A stretch of 64,000 nucleotides of DNA from Fibrobacter sp. (GTDB lineage: Bacteria; Fibrobacterota; Fibrobacteria; Fibrobacterales; Fibrobacteraceae), in contig JAGCPZ010000076.1 of the NCBI GenBank assembly GCA_017965445.1, forward strand, positions 1 to 64,000, in the 5' to 3' direction. Positions 57,068 to 64,000 of the stretch are shown here, in pieces. A program made the position numbers and the translations under genes. Below the pieces are notes generated by a model. That model saw nothing but the letters and a program-made list of their open reading frames with translations. It did no database searches and was not told the origin of the DNA. How positions within the stretch are numbered: the stretch's first letter is position 1; every line of letters begins with the position of its first letter.

Positions 57068-57093
57068 GTCATCCTGAGAGGCGTAAAGCCTCG
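57068..57093. repeat. Diverged GTCATCCTGAG-type dispersed repeat
   Basis: GTCATCCTGAGAGGCGTAAAGCCTC: same opening as the repeat at 451-480, different second half (GGCGTAAAGCCTC palindrome). A CATTCCGGC...GCCGGAAT hairpin lies just before it (57033). Confidence 0.5.
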
Positions 57094-57122
57094 AAACAAC
57101 AGTCATCCTCGACCGTCAGGGA

Positions 57123-57180
57123 GGGCGGACAGCACTTGGCAACTTGTTGCCTTAGTGCGCATGGCCAGCTTTAGGTGGGG
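57123..57180 (+). repeat. REP-like palindromic element, copy 3
   Basis: 27-nt palindrome at 57132-57158: arms GCACTTGGCAAC and GTTGCCTTAGTGC around TT. Flanks match those of copies 1 and 2. Confidence 0.85.
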
Positions 57181-57263
57181 ATCCATAGAGCATTTGTTAC
57201 AAATACATGGACTTTTAACCGGAATTTGTTATATTAATTAACGGATATCCTTTGAGGTCCTGT

Positions 57264-57983
57264 ATGAAAAAGATTCTAATTAGCTCTCTTGCTCTTGGTA
57301 TGCTCGTTTTTGGCGGGTGTTCTTATAAAGAACGGTGTGACGTGGCGAACTTTACAGAAGTAGAGTACTTTTGGTGCCCTAAGGCCGATTCTGCAGTTGT
57401 GGCTTGGATGCCTAATATAAAAAAAATGACCTCCTATTATGATGAATTTGCTGATTGTATTCGGTTTGCTAAAGAATATGCTCCCGAACACGACTCTTTA
57501 AAACTTTGCGAAAGTGATGCGTTAGTGGGCAAATTTCAGCTAAGGGCTTGTGCAGATGCAGGTTCGTATAAAAAGGATAGCAATTTGGTGTCGTTGTGGA
57601 TAAATATAATGGCGGATAGTGATCATGGAGCGCAAATGAGTTATAGTGATGAGGTTGTAAGGATTATCTTTGATATATACGGTTGTTCTGCTTATGAATG
57701 TAAGAATGCAAATAAGTTACGTGTGTATATTAAAGAGGGCGTTTCTTTTTATGCCAAAGAAGATTATAGAATTTCTTATGAAGAATGGCTGACTCCTGAA
57801 AACTTCAAAATTGTAGAGACTGATCCCAAGCCTCCATCATCATCAGATGGGTATTACAGATATCATCATTTCCGTTTGATTGTTGATTCTCCGGCGATAA
57901 AAGCAACTATTGAAACCAAGTGCGATAGCAATTGCTATAACACATGGAATACGCCTAATGTTAGCTTCCCGATAGGTGGGTGA
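57264..57983 (+). CDS. Lipoprotein of unknown function
   Basis: Length is 239 aa from ATG 57264 (GAGG upstream). Lipoprotein signal ILISSLALGMLVFGGCSYK (lipobox FGGC). The mature protein has eight or more Cys residues (RCDVAN, YFWCPKAD, DCIRF, LCESD, RACADAG, YGCSAYEC, KCDSNCYN), which suggests several disulfides. No family recognised. Lower GC and many AAA/TTT codons compared with genes before 57 kb mark the start of an AT-rich segment. Monocistronic by appearance. Confidence 0.75.
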   Translation: MKKILISSLALGMLVFGGCSYKERCDVANFTEVEYFWCPKADSAVVAWMPNIKKMTSYYDEFADCIRFAKEYAPEHDSLKLCESDALVGKFQLRACADAGSYKKDSNLVSLWINIMADSDHGAQMSYSDEVVRIIFDIYGCSAYECKNANKLRVYIKEGVSFYAKEDYRISYEEWLTPENFKIVETDPKPPSSSDGYYRYHHFRLIVDSPAIKATIETKCDSNCYNTWNTPNVSFPIGG

Positions 57984-58207
57984 ATTCATAGCCATTGCAG
58001 TGTGAATGTTCTTTGGGAAACGTGGCTGAAGGCTGCGTTTTTTTTGTATGTTAATTTTTTTGATTCTCGTTTAGTTTTATTTTACAACATATGTAAAATG
58101 TTGATAATTTGTTAATTATTTGTGATTTCTTTTGTTCTTAAAATGAAGTTTACTTAAATTTCTTGTTGGGTAAACTAAATTATACAAAATAAGTGTAATA
58201 GTTTGTA

Positions 58208-58236
58208 TTGACTGTTTTGTGAAGTTATTTTACATT
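58208..58236 (+). promoter_or_regulatory. Possible promoter in the AT-rich intergenic region
   Basis: TTGACT and TACATT are 17 bases apart, 166 bases before the LolA-like gene. The 57984-58401 gap is very AT-rich and shows no gene; a hairpin with AACGTGGC...GGCTGCGTTTTTTTT near 58018-58047 could be the terminator of the preceding lipoprotein. Confidence 0.35.
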
Positions 58237-58401
58237 AAGTGCGATTTTGTTAGTATGAATTTATTTTAAATAGAAATTATTTTAAATGTGTTTGTATTGA
58301 TAAAATATTATATGGTTCTTTCCTGAACTATAACAAGATTGTTTAACTAAGAAGAATGATGACATTGTTCATCATGTATTCTTATATATATAGGTAAAAA
58401 G

Positions 58402-59043
58402 ATGCTGAAAAAGATAATCTTTGCTATGTCTCTGATGGTTCTGTCGGCTTTTGCTGGCGATTCATTCCTCAATTCCTGCCAAAAGAAGTGGGATGCGACT
58501 CTTGCGAACATGAAAAGTTTCAGAGGCGATATGGTCCAGACCATGAGCATAGAAGAAAGTAATCTTTCGAATTCGCAGAATATTGAAATAATGTATTTGA
58601 AATTGAATCAGTCTTATTTGCGAATGGATGTTCAAATAAATAGCGTGAATTCATTTATTGTCTGTAGAGGTGATTCTATGTACACAAAGGCTGGTGATGG
58701 TAAGTGGCTTCCAAGCCTTCAAAAATGTTCAGCAAATCCATTGACAGGAATTTTTGAGTCTCTTGAAAAGTCAAAGTTGAAGTTTGTTAAAGAATCGAAT
58801 GGTTCCCGTGTGTATCGTGATTCGTTGAAAATAGAGTATAAAATCCAAACAAAAACTTGTCGCATAATAGAAGCAGAAAAAGAGGACATGAAAACTTCTT
58901 GGGATTACGAAATTATAAAAGATTTTGATATCCCCGTGAAAAATTCGATGAATATAAAAAAGAATTCCGCTAAGATTGTGGTGGAATTCAAAAATCTTTT
59001 GGTCAATCAGGGTGTAACGAAGAGCTTCTTTGAGGTGAAATAA
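58402..59043 (+). CDS. LolA-like exported protein
   Basis: Length is 213 aa. Signal peptide MLKKIIFAMSLMVLSAFA. The mature part resembles the LolA/outer-membrane lipoprotein carrier fold: ANMKSFRGDMVQTM near the N-terminus, YLRMDVQINSVNSFIVCRGDSMYTKAGDGKW, LKFVKESNGSRVYRDSLKIEYKI, and a C-terminal strand MNIKKNSAKIVVEFKNLLVNQGVTKSFFEV. In LolA the corresponding ...W/F-xYxPxxxxL part binds lipoprotein acyl chains; this copy is diverged. The giant gene starts 2 bases after its stop, so the two are one operon and this protein may help deliver or fold the giant product. Confidence 0.55.
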   Translation: MLKKIIFAMSLMVLSAFAGDSFLNSCQKKWDATLANMKSFRGDMVQTMSIEESNLSNSQNIEIMYLKLNQSYLRMDVQINSVNSFIVCRGDSMYTKAGDGKWLPSLQKCSANPLTGIFESLEKSKLKFVKESNGSRVYRDSLKIEYKIQTKTCRIIEAEKEDMKTSWDYEIIKDFDIPVKNSMNIKKNSAKIVVEFKNLLVNQGVTKSFFEVK

Positions 59044-59045
59044 TT

Positions 59046-62000
59046 ATGAAAAAAATTGCTTCATTTTTTGCTTGCTTATTATTCCTTTGTGCTTTTGTAG
59101 ATGCGAGAGCGCCTTTGGAAAGTTATAAACGTTATATGATAATGCTTGTTCATGGTATTGGTGCTAATACAATGAAGCCGCATGAATATACGGCGAATCC
59201 AGAAGAAGATGAACATAAAAGTTGTCCTCGAAAGTCTGCTATTTGGGACAATTCAAAAGACGATTTACTTGATGAAAATTGGTTCGGTAATATTGGTGGA
59301 ACTTTGCAATCGAGAGGTTTTTTAGGACATGTTGTTTGGTATGATTTTTATCAACCATGGAAAAGCCCAATTCTCGGAGATGGCCGTTATGGAATTTCCT
59401 TATCGCAATATTTGGGTGATAGAAACATCACTGACAATCCAATGTCTAAGATACATAAGTTTAATAATATTTGGGAAAGTACCGGTATTGTAGATGGCCC
59501 TACAAAAGAAGGTTATTTTGGTAGAACTGCACAATCTTATTGGCTACATGAATTCTTTCCTAACGAATTGACTGATAATGATAAAGTTACATACCAACGG
59601 CATGGTAAAAATTCTTTCATGGAATTAGCTCAGAGTGATTGGGCTTTGTGGGATAAGATTCAGAAAAAGGCTGGTCTTAACAATGAAGAAACTCCCAAGA
59701 AATATATTTTTATCGCCCATTCTATGGGTGGATTGACAACGCGTGATTATATTACTAGCAATTTCTATAAAGGAGATGTGGATAAACTTATTACTCTCGA
59801 TTCACCACATGAAGGTTCTGCTATTGCTAATTACGTTCAATATTGGAAACAAGGGCGTATAAATAATAAAATTTTTGTTGCTGAATTTACGGCCGATATT
59901 GCTTTAATGTGCTTGGCTTTCCATATGTCCACTAATCCAGCGACAGCATCGATGACTGTTCCTTCTCTTTTAGCTTCAGTGGCTGCTTGGACTTGGCCGA
60001 TGTGGTACACCACTATTGGGAATTTTTTGGGCAATAAGTTTGCGGGATATGATAATGAAATAAACAAGGATACTGGGCTAGAAGAAGATCATTCTGCTTA
60101 TGGAATTGATGTGATGGCCTTAAATGATGGTGGTAATAAGTATGGCCTATATCAGTCAGATACAAAGGATTTTTTAAAGAGTTTTAATAACAGAACTTCG
60201 TTGGTCGATAACAATAATAATGGTTATCAGTTGCCTTATTTCCGTCTTGTTTCCACGTCAGGAGTTCCGACTCCGGGTGGTCCTGGATTTCATCAATTTG
60301 TCAATAACCAAATGCTTAATTATGGTTTTTTCTTGAGCTTGATGGGGGGGGTTGTTCCGTATGTTCTTGATGGCGAAGATGGAGCCTTTTCTAATACATC
60401 CGCAGTTAATGTTCTTTTTAAGGCAGTTACGGCTCTAATGTTGAGCTCTCTCTGGAATGATTGGGGTTCTGGCTTTGTTCCACATTGGAGCGGCGAAGCG
60501 AAAAACGTTAAAATATTTAATGATCCTAAAGCAGATACTAAGAGATGGAATATATCTTTTGATGGCGATAACAATAATCTGTTAGGGGGCTTTGTTCCCT
60601 TTTTATTGGGTTTAGGTGCTGCGGAAGTTGTTGCTCAGCTTGTGCCATGGGAAAATGCGGGTTTAAAAACGTTAAGGTATTTAGGTTATGCTGCTGCTGT
60701 TGGCGCGTATGTTATGTATACAGATAGAGAAAAATTGCAGCATCTTCCTTCGATGATTGGTTTCCATGGAGCAATGGCCAAAAAAGTTGATGAAAATCGT
60801 GCAGATGGTCATCCGACAAAAGGAGGCGCTTTGAAAAGAGTTATTGATGATCTTCTTTGGGAAAAACCGTCTGTTTCTATAGTCTATAATCCGGTTGATC
60901 CGCAAGATAGAAGTAATTCACAGGGGGGGCGAGTTGGTATTTCAACAACGAAAGAAAATGTTGAATATACTAAGGCTTCTGTAACAACAAATGCAAATGG
61001 CGAATCTGTTGTGGATGTTAAATGGAAGGGAGAAACATCTCCCCACATATTTGACCTGTCTTTACCGGGCACTTTTGATGCGAATGGTAATGAGCTCCCG
61101 AAGACTGTAAATGTTGTTGGTAAACATGTTAATACAACGATAAAGGGTGTTGTTCTCAATAAAACTGATGGAAGTAAAAGTATAAGGATAGACAACAGTA
61201 ATTGCGGTGCTCTTGCAAGTGATTGGACTGTTGTTAAGGAAAATGAGGGCAATTGGTCATGTAATATTCCTGCATTGTCTAATAATGAAAAAGGTAATTA
61301 TACAATGCAATTGGTTGTTGGCGCTCCGAGTGATGCCAATGCTACTTATGGGGTTATGGTCGATGTGGACCGTGTTCCTGGCATAGCGTTTGTTGAAGGC
61401 CCTGCTCTGATTAATGCTCAGGACAATGATTGGGATCGTTATGTGACATTCAAGAGTCGTCGCAAACAGGTTGATGCAAATGGCAATATTGATGTAACTA
61501 TTGCAGACATGGTTGATTACCGTCGTGCATCGAATCTTGTTGTCAATAAGCTCCCGCGTTTGATAGAATTTGAAGTAGATGATTTACAGCCGGATCGTAT
61601 GAATCGTTTGAGTGTCGATTTTAACTATGGCACGGCGAAGATTGAATTTGAAGCTAAGAATGATCCGAATAATTATAGCGCAGCCTTTGTGTATAAAGAT
61701 GCAAATGGCAATGTAATAATGGAAAATGGTAAGCAGAAAAAAGTTGGTGGAGACAATGCGGTGTCTCATGGCCTTGTAAACACTGCGGATGAAGAATATA
61801 CATTAAAAATGTCTTTAGGTTCTACTTCTTGTCAAGCCACTGTAAAGAACCCTGTTAATGCGTGGGGTAAATGGATTCTTAATTTGGATGAGCTTTCCGC
61901 AACGTGTAAGATAGACAAGTATCAACCGTTCTTGGAAGGTCAAAACCACATCCGTATTTTCTCTGAAAACAGATGGTTGATGACACGCTCTCAGGATTTG

Positions 62001-64000
62001 AACATCTTCATCCCAGGTCCTCCGCCAACTATTTCGCTTGTTTATCCGCGAGATGGAGAAGTGTTCTGTGGCTCGTCAAAGTTGGAATTTGAAACAAACC
62101 TTATTTACGCCTTATCCTCTCCATTTACGGAGAATGATGTATCCATATACTATATGGATGGGGATCAAAGAGTTGATATAAATGCAAATGAATTGGATGT
62201 TAATCCAAAACCTGATTTGGGTTCTATAACTCAATATAGTGTCACAACAAAAAATAAAATTAAATGGCCTAAGGAAACTGCAGTATCGATTACAGTGAGA
62301 CCGAAGATTTTGGGGAATTCTTCGACTCCGTACACATATATGCTGCACATTTCTCAAGACTGTGTTGCTCCTACAGTGACTATTAGCAATGAACAAGAAA
62401 TATATAATCCCACAACGATTTCTTTTGAATCATTTGACCAAAGTGAGGTCAATGGTGAACATCTTTCTGTTCAAGATGAAATCATTGAAATCAAGTCACA
62501 AGATGGTTCGTTTAAAAAGGTCCTTTCGGCAAATAAGTTTACTACGTTAGGTCCCAAGATTCGTTCTATTGAATTGATGGATAATGCAGGAAACGATTTG
62601 CCGGATGGAACGTATGAACTTTCGGTTCGTGTTCATGATGATGCTGTGAAGGACAAGGGAAGTGATGAAGCAAGACGTGATTTCTGGGAATCTTACCAAC
62701 CTCAGCCGGATATGTCAAAGCCTTTTGCTACGTATTGCAACGATGGTGATTTGACAAATGCGTCGTCATGTATGACTCATTGGACGAAAGTTTCTAAAGA
62801 AATAATAATTGACCATACTGCACCGGCTATTGAAAATTATGAATTCGTTTTGAAGCAAGGTAATCAAGAATTTGCATTCGATCGTAATCGATACATGGGT
62901 TCTGCTACGGATAAGGATTTGGTGTTGAAGATGAATGTCTCTGATGCCAATCTGAATGCCGAAAATGTACCCGAAGTAAGTGTTGAATTTGTTCAAGTTG
63001 ATTTTATTGGACAGATTGTGCAAAATGGTTATCACTTTGTACAAAAAATGGAAGGCAAATATGAAAATGGAAAGTTTGTGTATAACCATGATGTTATCAA
63101 GGCTTTGACAGAAGATTTGAAAAATGCAATGAATGGACAGCAGCCTGTTCCTGATGGTATTTATTCGCCTGTTGTCAAGGTCATGGATGTTGCGAAAAAT
63201 GTAGCTGAAATTTCGCTGCCTCTAATTTTTGTTGATATGACTGCACCGAAGATAACGGAATTGAGCGTGCCGTACACTGTTAAGAGTGGTATGATGCACA
63301 TCGTTACATTTAAGGCAGATGAAATTGATGATGATCCGTCTGCTGGGAGATTAGGTGGAGGAATGAATGCTAATGTGACCGCAGAATGCGGTAATCGGAC
63401 GATTTCCTATGGTCAGGTTTCTTCTGTTGAGGCCGATTCGAAAGTAAAATTTGCTTTTGAAGCTGTTATCCCTGCTGATGTTCAAGGAGCCTGCCTTGCG
63501 AAAATTGAAGTAGCTGATGGTAATGGCAATATAAGAAAGGCTGAACTCAGCTTTGTTGTGGACTTTATTCCGCCAGAGATAACATATCCAGAAAAAGCTA
63601 ATAAAGGCAGTGTGCCGGAATTGTCTGGCCGTGTCGTAATACGTGGTTCTGCAGGTAATCCGAATCTGCGTACAGGAGGTTCCTTTACGAAGTATGAACT
63701 GACTTATGCCGAAATTAATGCGGAATCTGTTGTCATCGGGAACTGGGAACATATTGGCATGACTGTGCCGGAAGGTCGCCGTTGCAATAATCCTTCTAAT
63801 GTAAGTTGCTCCGCTGTCGATAAGATTGGTGCTGGTGATGACATCTTGGGTTATTGGGATCTCTCGAATTTCCCCGACGAAGCAAAAGGCAAAATGTATA
63901 GGATAAAAGTCGAAACGTTTAATGAAGGCGGATATAGCGAAAGCGATTATGTAGATGTGTTTGTTCCGGCTGGCACAAAATCTATGCCGTCCATTACTAT
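59046..64000 (+). CDS. Giant secreted lipase-like protein, 3' part outside the window
   Basis: Open from ATG 59046 (GAGGTGA about 9 bases upstream) to the edge; at least 1651 residues. Signal peptide MKKIASFFACLLFLCAFVDA. Residues about 30-470 are an alpha/beta-hydrolase: LVHGIGAN (His36-Gly37, oxyanion region), YIFIAHSMGGLTTRDYI with nucleophile Ser226 in the GxSxG-like A-H-S-M-G, and LDSPHEGSAIANY. This recalls lipases and lecithin-type acyltransferases. A hydrophobic stretch at about 285-330 is followed, from about residue 640, by many Ig-like/Big-like beta repeats that begin DVDRVPGIAFVEG, PPTISLVYPRDGEVF, DCVAPTVTIS, DHTAPAIENY, DMTAPKITELSV and DFIPPEITYP. A large surface or secreted esterase is likely. 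It continues beyond the window. Confidence 0.75.
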   Translation, partial: MKKIASFFACLLFLCAFVDARAPLESYKRYMIMLVHGIGANTMKPHEYTANPEEDEHKSCPRKSAIWDNSKDDLLDENWFGNIGGTLQSRGFLGHVVWYDFYQPWKSPILGDGRYGISLSQYLGDRNITDNPMSKIHKFNNIWESTGIVDGPTKEGYFGRTAQSYWLHEFFPNELTDNDKVTYQRHGKNSFMELAQSDWALWDKIQKKAGLNNEETPKKYIFIAHSMGGLTTRDYITSNFYKGDVDKLITLDSPHEGSAIANYVQYWKQGRINNKIFVAEFTADIALMCLAFHMSTNPATASMTVPSLLASVAAWTWPMWYTTIGNFLGNKFAGYDNEINKDTGLEEDHSAYGIDVMALNDGGNKYGLYQSDTKDFLKSFNNRTSLVDNNNNGYQLPYFRLVSTSGVPTPGGPGFHQFVNNQMLNYGFFLSLMGGVVPYVLDGEDGAFSNTSAVNVLFKAVTALMLSSLWNDWGSGFVPHWSGEAKNVKIFNDPKADTKRWNISFDGDNNNLLGGFVPFLLGLGAAEVVAQLVPWENAGLKTLRYLGYAAAVGAYVMYTDREKLQHLPSMIGFHGAMAKKVDENRADGHPTKGGALKRVIDDLLWEKPSVSIVYNPVDPQDRSNSQGGRVGISTTKENVEYTKASVTTNANGESVVDVKWKGETSPHIFDLSLPGTFDANGNELPKTVNVVGKHVNTTIKGVVLNKTDGSKSIRIDNSNCGALASDWTVVKENEGNWSCNIPALSNNEKGNYTMQLVVGAPSDANATYGVMVDVDRVPGIAFVEGPALINAQDNDWDRYVTFKSRRKQVDANGNIDVTIADMVDYRRASNLVVNKLPRLIEFEVDDLQPDRMNRLSVDFNYGTAKIEFEAKNDPNNYSAAFVYKDANGNVIMENGKQKKVGGDNAVSHGLVNTADEEYTLKMSLGSTSCQATVKNPVNAWGKWILNLDELSATCKIDKYQPFLEGQNHIRIFSENRWLMTRSQDLNIFIPGPPPTISLVYPRDGEVFCGSSKLEFETNLIYALSSPFTENDVSIYYMDGDQRVDINANELDVNPKPDLGSITQYSVTTKNKIKWPKETAVSITVRPKILGNSSTPYTYMLHISQDCVAPTVTISNEQEIYNPTTISFESFDQSEVNGEHLSVQDEIIEIKSQDGSFKKVLSANKFTTLGPKIRSIELMDNAGNDLPDGTYELSVRVHDDAVKDKGSDEARRDFWESYQPQPDMSKPFATYCNDGDLTNASSCMTHWTKVSKEIIIDHTAPAIENYEFVLKQGNQEFAFDRNRYMGSATDKDLVLKMNVSDANLNAENVPEVSVEFVQVDFIGQIVQNGYHFVQKMEGKYENGKFVYNHDVIKALTEDLKNAMNGQQPVPDGIYSPVVKVMDVAKNVAEISLPLIFVDMTAPKITELSVPYTVKSGMMHIVTFKADEIDDDPSAGRLGGGMNANVTAECGNRTISYGQVSSVEADSKVKFAFEAVIPADVQGACLAKIEVADGNGNIRKAELSFVVDFIPPEITYPEKANKGSVPELSGRVVIRGSAGNPNLRTGGSFTKYELTYAEINAESVVIGNWEHIGMTVPEGRRCNNPSNVSCSAVDKIGAGDDILGYWDLSNFPDEAKGKMYRIKVETFNEGGYSESDYVDVFVPAGTKSMPSIT
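60344..60353 (+). repeat. G8 homopolymer inside the giant gene
   Basis: Eight G's at 60344-60351 (ATGGGGGGGGTT) plus a G7 tract near 60924. Tracts this long are slippage-prone; in-frame here. Confidence 0.6.

Noticed and set aside
1-64000. tRNA, rRNA or intact IS element
   Set aside because: No T-loop or D-loop-like pairing, no rRNA stretch and no transposase with a full catalytic domain was seen. Only an Rpn-type remnant (3029-3328) was found. A covariance search would be needed to exclude a tRNA.

Overview
The window looks like a piece of a Fibrobacter chromosome (F. succinogenes or a close relative). The evidence is a TIGR02147/DUF4423-type protein (a paralogous family first named from F. 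succinogenes), secreted plant-cell-wall glycoside hydrolases with Ser-rich linkers and type IX-like C-terminal modules, a very large SprA/Sov type IX translocon, many lipoproteins, and moderate GC content falling to clearly AT-rich DNA in the last 6 kb. No rRNA, tRNA, CRISPR array or intact insertion sequence was seen.

Layout. 0-10 kb: the end of a glutamate synthase small-subunit-type oxidoreductase, a GH5 endoglucanase, small lipoproteins, a fragment of an Rpn-type gene, a TIGR02147 protein flanked by two paralogous lipoproteins, a GH127 beta-L-arabinofuranosidase and a surface protein whose start seems frameshifted. 10-16 kb: a tight five-gene operon (DUF4956 membrane protein, HlyD-like adaptor, TolC-like protein, VTC-type polyphosphate polymerase, lamin-tail-domain lipoprotein) behind a structured leader. 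16-21.4 kb: a TolC-HlyD-ABC2-ABC2 export operon without an ATPase; its TolC gene has picked up three in-frame copies of a dispersed repeat. 21.6-28.5 kb: YugP-type peptidase, an enlarged ScpA, a GNAT/small-protein pair, GlmS and an FKBP lipoprotein. 28.8-36 kb: an M23 peptidase, two overlapping S41 peptidases, a leucine-rich-repeat protein and an AIPR-family (abortive infection) protein. 36-48 kb: SprA/Sov, MnmA, two small exported proteins, and BatE/BatD. 48.5-57 kb: a 20-codon gene with a near-consensus promoter, MalQ and a GH13 enzyme, a SecD-SecF fusion, a second GNAT/small-protein pair and CorA. 57-64 kb, AT-rich: a lipoprotein, a LolA-like protein and a giant secreted lipase-like protein that runs off the window.

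How they fit together. SecDF helps proteins cross the inner membrane and SprA is the outer-membrane channel of the type IX system; the GH5, GH127 and 8.66 kb proteins carry C-terminal modules expected of its cargo. MalQ and the GH13 enzyme probably handle maltodextrin or glycogen. GlmS feeds the cell wall and MnmA modifies tRNA. The DUF4956-VTC operon is the best candidate for a poorly described system: a polyphosphate polymerase encoded with an inner-membrane protein, an adaptor, an outer-membrane channel and a surface lipoprotein.

The DNA between genes is full of short repeats: heptamer palindromic arrays built on TAGTAAC, a REP-like element with a 27-nt palindrome (three copies), and a 30-bp GTCATCCTGAGC-type repeat. 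Function calls rest on recognition of motifs by eye; no database search was possible.
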